64,000 bases of DNA from Cryptomeria japonica. Its lineage: Eukaryota; Streptophyta; Pinopsida; Cupressales; Cupressaceae. A program made the position numbers and the translations under genes. Below the pieces are notes generated by a model. It did no database searches. It saw only the letters and a program-made list of their open reading frames with translations, and was not told the origin of the DNA. Location of the stretch: positions 346,086,169 through 346,150,168 of the forward strand of contig NC_081412.1 in NCBI RefSeq assembly GCF_030272615.1, in the 5' to 3' direction. Every line of letters begins with the position of its first letter. The stretch's first letter is position 1. Shown here piece by piece: positions 56,741 to 64,000 of the stretch.

Positions 56741-57332
56741 TCAATATGTCAACTAGGACGAAGAGCATCACTCTTTTTAGATGTTGTAGGCCTCGTTGAT
56801 CCTCCTGCTCTCCCCTGGATAGATCAATACATCTATATCCTCTTGCAACATGATATCAACAAAATGTCAATTCTTGATCCAATCAATCGCTTTGATCGAT
56901 CAATCAACTATCCTATCTGCTCACTTGAGATTTCTATCAATCTCTTTGACCACATATTAGTGACGCTCATTCATCATGAGGTTACGCATCTAGTCTATCC
57001 AATCTTGAGTTTACATCATTGATGTTCATCAATCATGAAGTCAATCAAACTCTATCCTATCAGATCATCAAAGCTTTGAGTTTATATCATTGACCCTCAT
57101 CGATCATGAGGTCGATCAAGCTCTATCTATCATCAAATCAAGCGTAATATCAAAGTAATCAAAGAACGGACATTTTCAGTCAATTATCGTGAGATCAATC
57201 GCTCAATCCAAAATTTTCAATAATTTCACGATCAATCTCTCGAGGGGGCACATAATCAGGATTTTTTTTCTCCAACAGGTGCATTATCGAGACTTGATTT
57301 AATCTTTGAAAAAATGTTGTCTCAACATCATT
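56741..57332 (-). pseudogene. Remnant of the antisense PMD region in G3
   Basis: In G2 this place holds a 1.9-kb antisense PMD ORF. Here only about 0.6 kb lies between the CAT-rich tract and the polypurine tract. No PMD domain is visible. A basic-tail-like stretch can be read on the minus strand (about 56830-56750), which may be the old C-terminus. At 56950-57145 there are three copies of a 56-72 base unit around CATCATGAGGT / GATCATGAGGT, in the place where G2 has its TTCATCACAAAGT repeats. Confidence 0.4.
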
Positions 57333-57347
57333 TCAAAGAGGGGCAAA
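57333..57347 (+). other. Polypurine tract of G3
   Basis: TCAAAGAGGGGCAAAA directly before the 3' LTR. Confidence 0.85.
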
Positions 57348-57348
57348 A

Positions 57349-58376
57349 TGTATACACATAAAAATGGCTATGAGCAATTAAATAAATATTTTATATTTAT
57401 TTAATAATTATTCTTCGATTAAATAGTTAATTTGAAAAGATTAATTAATTTAATTCATTTCATGTCCTTCTATTAATTAATTTAATTATATTTTATTAAT
57501 TAATTCATTTATCCTTTTCTTCTAATCAATTAATTAAATATTAAATATTAAATTATTCCTCTAACCAATTAATTAAATATCTAATATTTAATTATTCTTC
57601 TAATCAATCAATTAAATATATAATATTTAATGGTTATTATTTTATCCTATAGTCTCAAATATTAAATAATTTCTTAAATTATTTAAATCCCTTTTCCAAC
57701 TCACCTTCCATCTCCACTTCATCTTTCCTTTGCCAACTCATCCATCACGTGGCTAAATTAATTCAACAAAATTAAAATAAATAAAACATTTATTAGCCAC
57801 TTATCTCCAACTTCCAAAATAAATGAAATATTGTGTACTTACACATATTTCCTAACCTTCTTCTATATTCTCTCCAACATCCCTATATCTTAGGAAGGAC
57901 TTGAGTCCACTTGTCCTCTCATGACTTGTCTTCTCCTTCTCCCTTTCTCTCAACCTTCACCTTTCCTCACAACCATCCAAATTTGCAGATCTGATCATGA
58001 CCATTGATCTTAGACACATCATCTTATCCTCTCAAAATTCTATAAAAGTAGGAGTTTGAGTTGAGAAAGAGTTAGTCTTCAAGTTAACAATTTGAGTAAA
58101 GTTATGCATCCATGAGTTTTTATCTTGAAGCAATTTAGCATTTCTCATTTATCATAATCATTTAGCTTTAAATCATTTGCATTGCACATCATAGTAACAA
58201 TGGAGTTAGGACACAATGAGAATTAAATCATGAAGGTAATAATATGGCTTTTATTTTAATATTCATTTCATGTAGTTTGATTGGTTGAGTTTGGATATCC
58301 TGTAGCATTTCCTTTGTATTTTGTGAAACTAATATGTTGCAGGTAGTATTCTGAAGATGAAATTCAAGTCAACACA
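57349..58376 (+). repeat. G3 3' LTR
   Basis: 1028 bp, from TGTATACACATAAAAATGGC to AAGTCAACACA. TATA box at 58041-58048. Uninterrupted version of 38623-44941. Confidence 0.93.
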
Positions 58377-58381
58377 CTATG

Positions 58382-58990
58382 TTAGTGGACTCTTCGTGAG
58401 GATTGAAATTAGGTTTCCATGGTTTGAATAAAAATCCCTTTCCTTCCATAAAGAATGACCCACTATTGAGGATCTAGTCTCTATCATGCGTCGAGGGGCA
58501 TATTACAAGATAGAAACCATTTGCTACTAATTTGAGTTCTATATTCTCACCCCACTTCTCATTACACCAAGAATGGATTTTGGAAAAGGTAGGCCAAGGC
58601 CCCCCCCACTTCATAAATAAATCCTTGTCTTTAAGGAAGTGAACTGACTCATTCCATTCTATACTGTCAATCTCAAGTGAAACAACCCGGATGTATTCAG
58701 AGTTACGACTTATTTTAGGACCTTAACAACTTCTGTTGAGGGTTTAGGGTGCCAAAATCTTTCCTGCACCATTTTGAAATCCACTCTTGGACCATTATGT
58801 ATTTCTCGATATCCTTCAAACCTATTTCCCTGCCACACCCAAGATAGCTTGAAATCCGATTCACCTTTACTTTTCCAATGATTAGGGTTCACCGGAGCCT
58901 TCCATGACTATTCCTTTTGATTGTTTCCATTTCTGATGTTATTGGGTTAATTTATTTTGAGTCTTCTATTCAACGACCATCTATAATCCG
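58382..58990 (-). pseudogene. LINE1 ORF1, N-terminal part
   Basis: Minus-strand coding-like sequence with MNPNHWKSKGESDFKLSWVW and, after stops, segments such as GHSLWKERDFYSNHGNLISI at the G3 junction. It continues at 38617 with IWLKLPDLP. Reads as the first half of a DUF4283-type ORF1. Confidence 0.65.
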
Positions 58991-59055
58991 CTCCTCCTCT
59001 GTAACAAAACCCTTAATGCCGCTTGAAACCAGGCCACGAGCGTTTCTTTGCCATC

Positions 59056-59070
59056 AAGATTAGTGATTTT
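59056..59070. repeat. LINE1 target-site duplication, right
   Basis: AAGATTAGTGATTTT, same as 31483-31497. It is followed by the last bases of the G1 3' LTR (GTGAAACCCTAATTTTACA). Confidence 0.88.
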
Positions 59071-59102
59071 ATTATCTTAATTAGTGAAACCCTAATTTTA
59101 CA

Positions 59103-59689
59103 GACTAAATATAAGTGATCTATATTTTTAATTGTTATTATTATATCTCAAAATTATCTAATTATGAATAAACATTGTGAGGGTAAAGTCCCTAAGCTTA
59201 ATATAATACATTATCTCAACATTGACCGACAACATATGGGATAAAAATCACATTGAAAATGGAGATATGCAAAAGGATATTAATAATTTCAAATATAATT
59301 TATTAATCATTTCAAGGTGGCTCATAAGGATAAGTACCAAAAATATTGATTTGTATACCCAACAAAGTACATAAGACCTATTCAAGAGATCAAGCTAGGT
59401 TTTTTGAGTAATGTGAAAAAGGTAAATATTAATAAGGATAGAGATAGATTTATGAATGATTTCTTGTTCTCATGTGGAAACTATGGATTCATAATTTTAA
59501 AGGTGGCCAACTTAATCATCACTGGAATTTATTTGGAAAGCATAATTTATATTTATTTTTGGTTCCCTTGTTATCTTGGATCCCATTAACGACTCTCTGG
59601 TTACTTTTTTTGAGGTTGTTAAGAATTAAAAAGTGGGGGCCAATGCATAAAAAGTTGAACCCACCACCTTTGTTTCATAAACCAATATT
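59103..59689. other. Region after G1 with no recognised gene
   Basis: AT-rich. An ORF at 59472-59783 on the plus strand runs into the relic below but has no recognisable features in this part. Confidence 0.4.
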
Positions 59690-60820
59690 GTTTAGGAATG
59701 GGATATTTAATGAGAGGGGTGGGTTCACTTTGTTCTTTGAGGTAATGAAAGGAAAAGAGAAGAGATTTCCACACAATTTATGAATAGTTGGAAGGATGGA
59801 AAGGTGAAAGTGAGAGGTGTAAGAAGAAGTCCCTAAAAAGCTCATTGGGAAAGTTGTAGGCCTAAGCTATGAGGGGAAGAAGGTTTTTTTTTAAGCCAAA
59901 ATAATGCATATGAGAAGTACATAAAATTATTCTTGAAGGATGGTGAAAGACTAGAGCTACACCAAAATAGGTTTAATCGGGAAGATTTGCTAGCATTGTG
60001 GGGGGTTGTGAGGTATTGCCTCATCAAATACTTTTCTTTAGAAGGTAGGTTTTCCACTATCCATGGCTATTATTTCCCACTCGTAAATTATCTAAGGCAC
60101 ACTCAACTTATTAGTTTTCTTTATTTTTTTTCTTCTTCCATTTTGTGTGTTGTTCAAGGGGCTTACCCTCAACTCCATTTTGGGCAAATGTATGTTGTCT
60201 ATAATTTTTTCTTGGTTTCTACTCCTCCACTCAACACTACCCTTGTGTAGAACACCTTATCCTCTCACCAAAATCCTAGACATCCCTACATTAAGGGTAG
60301 CAATAATCATATTGTCTTTGTTGATGACATCCCATCTTCCTCCAAGGCCACATCTACGAATAAACCAACGTTGAGCCCTCTTATAAAGTAAAATTTGATT
60401 CTTGATCATGAATACCCCCCTAGAAGTTGAATTGGATGTAGTTAACCCACCATGTGCCGAGCTCAAAATATAGGAAAAGTTGTGGCCAGATCCCTTGTTA
60501 GTAACAAAAAGTTGAATTTGGATAAGGGAAAAGTAGTGAAAAATAGAGTGGAAAGTAGCTTGATGGTTTCTCACCATCCCTCATTGATTATAGATATTTC
60601 TAATGAGGGGAATGCTAAAGAAGAGACAATTGTGTCTTCAAGGGAAAGGAGATCTATGAGTCTAGCCTAGCTCATGGTAGCTACCAATATTGCTTCAAAT
60701 TTGGGAAAACTTGCCTTAAGGAAGAGAAAGATGAGAATTCTAAGGACCACTCTTCCAATGAGGATGAAAGTGAAGAGATTAGGGAGGAGTCACTTGACAT
60801 AATTTTTGAACACATTTGGA
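59690..60820 (+). pseudogene. Second, diverged member of the unfamiliar ORF family
   Basis: Reads RGGFTLFFEVMKGKEKRF, SWKDGKVKVRGV, KKLIGKVVGLSYEG, then LWGVVRYCLIKYFSLEGRFS and HGYYFPLVNYLRH (59690-60120) with several frame changes. The order and spacing match GGFSKFMERLHG, NWRKGTLKMG, EDLIAQATGL, WREVLFVIMRYINLDGRF, YHFILLNHFRH of the ORF at 4469-2758. A charged tail follows (60452-60670 and on: SNEGNAKEETIVSSRERRS). I do not recognise the family. Confidence 0.55.
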
Positions 60821-61478
60821 TGCTTAGAGGGGGGTTTGAATTAACTTGAACTAAACTTTAACCATTCATTAACGTTTAAAACATTAAATAAGATCCGCAA
60901 AAGCAAAAAAATAAAATAGAACATGCACACCATACAACAACACCAAGATTTTCCATGAAAAACCCAAGGAGGGAAAAAACATGGTGAAAATAAACTCACA
61001 ATGTATGAAACAATTATTACTCTATTTGTTTAGGTTCACTGCCAAGGAAGCTCATTGCTCCCACAATAGACTTCTAGGCTAAGGCACACTACCTTAGAGA
61101 AAGATACAAATGGACTTGTAAATTGAATATCACTTCTTCAAGGTAAGATACAGTAAGATTACAATGAAACATATTATATCAACTACTATAGAAGAAGCAT
61201 CTTACAAATGTTGATAGTGCAATCCTCATTGTAGCCCAAATATTTTGTCATGCAGATTTCACACACTTCATAATCATTTGATATATCATTGATTGATTTT
61301 GCACACCACCGAACTTCACATCGACTCTTGCATCTCCATAAATGATTTAATCTTCCTTATATATCCTTTGAAACATCCCAAAACATCAATTAGGTAATCT
61401 CAAATAGAACCTAACATATAAAATATGCAACACAACATAGGTCAGCCCAAATGCATTCATCATTATCAAAAATAGATA
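60821..61478 (-). mobile_element. Copia-type solo LTR
   Basis: On the minus strand it starts TATCTATTTTTGATAATGATG (compare TGTTGGCATTTTTGATGATG of the solo LTR at 136-1367) and ends in CCCCCCTCTAAGCA. The inner segment ACCATGTTTTTTCCCTCC corresponds to CCGTGGTTTTTCCC of the others. Flanks TTGGA (60816-60820) and GTGGA (61479-61483) match at 4 of 5. Confidence 0.65.
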
Positions 61479-62183
61479 GTGGATCAAGCAAAACTTGATC
61501 AAAATTTTAAACATGTAATACCACATCCTCCAAAGCAAATAAAATGGGTCAAGACCAACCACAATTGAAGGAGCATACCTAGTTAGCTCATATGTCGATG
61601 CTACTATCAAATTTGGTAACTATTTGTCTCAATACTACTAGGGAGAAGGAAAAACATCACATGGACCATCATGAATAATATGCAAACCATCAAACAATTA
61701 TCTACAAATATATTCTAAATTAATCAACTATCAATTTTTGATACAAAAGAAACAAAATTGAGTAGGTAAACATTGTGCAGATTAGACAAACTCTGTGACA
61801 TTAATATGAAGAATATTATGAATTGGAGCACCAAAATACTTGAAACTCATATCATTGATGGAATACACCATCCTTAAAATCCTACCAAAATTACATAGCC
61901 ATACCAATCAATACGGTATAATGCAAAGCATTCTAGTGAGCTAAGAGGAACACTTTACATTGACATATTGCTAATCGAAGAATAGACACTCATAAATTTC
62001 TCTGTAAAATTGTTTGTCATGAAAAATGGTAGAAGGATGTCATATATATCCCTTAGTATAAAAATGAACCACATGCCCAAAGCATGTAATGTGGCAAGAT
62101 GCAAGCCAAAATACCGATCCACAGACATAAGAAATCCCATCATTCTATACAGACATATTTCCTTAATCAAGCAACTATGGAGC
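61479..62183. other. Unassigned AT-rich stretch
   Basis: No ORF or repeat I can assign. Probably old element or host sequence. Confidence 0.4.
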
Positions 62184-64000
62184 TATAGACACCTAAAATT
62201 GACCTTCCCTAATCAAATAAATATTTATTATTTATTCAATCATTTTGCTATAATTTATTCTATTAATTAAATAAATATTTTACTTATTTATTTAATCAAT
62301 TTGCTAGCTTTTTATTTTCTAAATTAAATAAATATTTGTTATTTATTTAATCTCGCCTCTTTCCTAAATTAAATAAATATTTTTAGTTTTTTAATCTTAG
62401 AATAAATGTTTTTATTTATTGAATTAATTCATTATCCTTTTCCTTCTAATCCTAGCCCTCCAACTTGTTCACATTGATTAGAATCTAAATGCATAGGTGC
62501 ACATGGTAAAAATTAGGGTTTCACCACTTGGATTGATAAATCCACTAATTTTGCTTGGAAGCACCACACATTAAAGAGGGAATTGAATTTGATTGATCCA
62601 ATCCTAAAAGGGTTTAATACAGATCAATTTAATCCTCCTTGTTTGAAGTGAAATTGAATTTGTATTAAGGTTAAATTGTAATGCTAGATCTAGGACAAAC
62701 AATGAGGAATTGACATAAAATAATAGTTTGATAATCTTCTATATATCATGAAAATATGTAATCCTAGATTTGAGGATGGAAAATGGATCAAAATGTATGA
62801 TGGAAAGTTCAGACAGAATTGTCGGGACCAGGAGAAGTAGGTCATCCCGTTCCTTCAAATATCGGGGGCATACAAACTTGATGTTTTTTGGATCAGGATG
62901 ACACACAAAATTCACTATTAAAAGATCATAAAACATTCTCAAGAATGAGGGAAGCCAGTCATCTTTGTCCTTTGCTTTTTGCACCTTCAAAATATAAGTT
63001 TGATTATCATCATCTACTATGCTAGATTCCTCTCTCACGTCTCCTAAGACATTTCCTTGCACATAGAAAGAAGGAAATAAGTTTGTTGATGGGGGTTTGC
63101 CTTAGGTCAAACCCCAGTTTGGAATTAACCTTGAAATTGAAATGATAATGGAAATGGAATTGAAGTAGAATGCTTTCCTTTTGAGGGAAAGGCTAGATCT
63201 TATTTGAAAAAAAAAATGAAATTGAAATTAATACCTTGATGAAGCTTGCTTAAATCCTGATACAAGGGTTTAGGATGTTATGTAGAATGTCTTCATAGAA
63301 TGTTGATCATGGATGCTTGAACTTGACTTCTCCTTCAATGTTTGATGAATACTTGACTGCTTGCTCACTTAGGCTTGAATTGATTTTGTAATTGAGAGCT
63401 CAATTATGATTTTATAGTTTCTAGTTACCAAATGAGGGGGGCAGGCTTCCTTTTATACCCAATTGTGCATTAAGTGTTTGAATTTTTGGAGCAGGCTAAC
63501 ATGGAGCCAAATTTCCTGCCCATATGAAGTGATTGTTGTGAGGTCCTATTTTGGGTCTTAGCTAGGAGAACCAGGGTGTCCTAGTCCTATCAATCAAAAC
63601 TCAAATTTGGATAAAGACTAGATAATGAGTTGAAAATGTAAATTTCAAGAGGGTGTGGGCAATATTAAAGCATGAATTAAGCATTGAAGGTTGAAACACC
63701 AAGGTGAGGGATAGGTGAGGATAAAATTATATAGGGATGCAATTTATGATTCTACACTAAGTATGTGACAAGTGTCATTTATCTCTTCATTCACTTTGTG
63801 CTTTCTCCAAAGTCAACTCGCCTCTTAATATCATCTCTTTATCTTTTACTCACCCTAAAATCCTATTGATTCTCTTGCACAAGGAGTTCCTCATCACAAT
63901 AGATAATTAGGCTAACCAAATCTACTGAAAAGCTTCAAAATGGTAAATGACAAGACTTTTATACAAGGTAGCACTAACCGATTTCTTGCAAATTGCTTAC
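62184..64000 (+). repeat. Tat-like LTR, split and running off the window
   Basis: Starts TATAGACACCTAAAATTGAC (62184), very like the G2 LTR start TGTAGACACCTAAAATTG, with AT-rich palindromes (62210-62430). It is interrupted by 62490-63756. It then continues with GTATGTGACAAGTGTCATTT and ATCTCTTCATTCAC, which match CATGACACGTGTCATTCATC and on in the G2 LTR. The rest lies beyond the window. No polypurine tract precedes it, so it is a 5' or solo LTR. Confidence 0.7.
62490..63756 (-). mobile_element. Solo LTR of the G1 family
   Basis: On the minus strand it starts TGTAGAATCATAAATTGCATC at 63756 and aligns with 30258-31497 of G1, including the TATA box (TATAAAAG, 63457-63450) and the end GGTGAAACCCTAATTTTTACC. 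Flanks CTAAA (62485-62489) and CTAAG (63757-63761) match at 4 of 5. The minus-strand ORF 63062-62739 inside has no recognised domain and is probably chance. Confidence 0.75.

Larger units (their letters stand above)
38623..58376 (+). mobile_element. G3: degenerate Tat-lineage Ty3/Gypsy element inside LINE1
   Basis: LTRs 38623-44941 (split by LINE2) and 57349-58376. Flanks TTATG (38618-38622) and CTATG (58377-58381) match at 4 of 5. Same order of parts as G2, with related proteins throughout but unrelated LTR sequence. More frameshifts and stops than G2, and the antisense PMD ORF is almost gone. The LTRs differ by scattered substitutions plus several indels of about 30-95 bp, so it is older than G2. 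Confidence 0.92.
31498..59055 (-). mobile_element. LINE1: L1-type LINE, split by G3
   Basis: Minus-strand non-LTR element: 5' end near 59055, ORF1 split between 58990-58382 and 38617-37371, ORF2 37385-33083 (endonuclease, RT, zinc-finger segment, RNase H), a further ORF near the 3' end, short poly(A) at 31498-31503, and 15-bp duplications. The presence of RNase H after RT is known for one group of plant L1 elements. Without G3 (38623-58381) it is about 7.8 kb. Many stops; the RT active site is mutated. Confidence 0.88.
1..59102 (+). mobile_element. G1: non-autonomous Gypsy-like LTR element, four times interrupted
   Basis: Outermost element of the window, in pieces 1-135, 1373-2575, about 20480-21899, 29681-31497 and 59071 to about 59102. 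It was rebuilt from target-site duplications at each interruption. Going from gag to the 3' LTR one meets gag, a zinc knuckle, a protease-like region, an acidic ORF (20980-21516), a long 3' noncoding region, a purine-rich tract before 30258 and the 3' LTR. No RT, RNase H or integrase lies in any piece, so it would need enzymes from another element. The 5' LTR lies upstream of the window. A second LTR of the same family is at 62490-63756 on the other strand. The exact 3' end (about 59102, reading TTTTACA) is inferred. Confidence 0.8.

Noticed and set aside
56711-57022. Plus-strand 103-codon ORF in G3 3' region
   Set aside because: Overlaps the CATCA-type repeat units and has no protein features; likely chance.
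62739-63062. Minus-strand 107-codon ORF
   Set aside because: Lies inside the G1-family solo LTR; the corresponding stretch of the G1 LTR (about 30940-31300) has no matching protein.
1-64000. Host protein-coding gene, tRNA or rRNA
   Set aside because: Every clear coding signal belongs to a mobile element; no tRNA-like or rRNA-like stretch was recognised by eye. A tRNAscan or rRNA search could still find a degenerate copy.

Overview
The window is plant nuclear DNA made almost entirely of transposable elements inserted into one another. I found no convincing host gene, tRNA, rRNA or CRISPR array. Its AT-richness, the old diverged LTR elements, the large Tat-type Ty3/Gypsy elements (two RNase H domains, one with an antisense plant-mobile-domain ORF) and the L1-type LINEs fit a large repeat-rich seed-plant genome. 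A gymnosperm is my best guess, but the sequence does not prove it.

Layout. The outermost element is G1, a Gypsy-like LTR element with gag, a protease-like region and a small acidic ORF but no reverse transcriptase or integrase. Its pieces are 1-135, 1373-2575, about 20480-21899, 29681-31497 and 59071 to about 59102. Four insertions split it: (a) a minus-strand Copia solo LTR (136-1367, exact 5-bp duplication) inside gag; (b) a minus-strand retroposed element carrying an unfamiliar ORF family (2576-20479, about 23-bp imperfect duplication), itself split by the young Tat element G2 (4586-20451); (c) a Copia element (21900-29680) whose integrase is split by another solo LTR (about 24754-25902); (d) a minus-strand L1-type LINE, LINE1 (31498-59055, 15-bp duplication), inside the G1 3' LTR. 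LINE1 is split by a second Tat element, G3 (38623-58376), whose 5' LTR is split by a plus-strand LINE, LINE2 (38909-44007, 16-bp duplication). The chain G1 > LINE1 > G3 > LINE2 is four levels deep. From 59103 to the end are a second relic of the unfamiliar ORF family, a Copia-type solo LTR (60821-61478), and a Tat-like LTR (62184 onward) split by a minus-strand solo LTR of the G1 family (62490-63756).

G2 and G3 share one plan: LTR, leader with two arrays of CGC-containing repeats around a conserved block of about 540 bp, gag, protease, G-patch-like spacer, RT, RNase H, second RNase H, integrase, hairpin motif(s) after pol, CAT-rich tract, antisense plant-mobile-domain ORF (large in G2, nearly gone in G3), repeats, polypurine tract, LTR. 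All coding regions carry stops or frameshifts, so no element looks autonomous now.

The most interesting signals are noncoding. One is a small two-stem RNA-like motif with an A4 bulge just after pol, three times in G2 and once in G3, with compensating changes in both stems. Another is the leader block, which also has compensated hairpins and is conserved although the LTRs around it are unrelated. The third is the retroposed ORF family, present twice in recognisable form.
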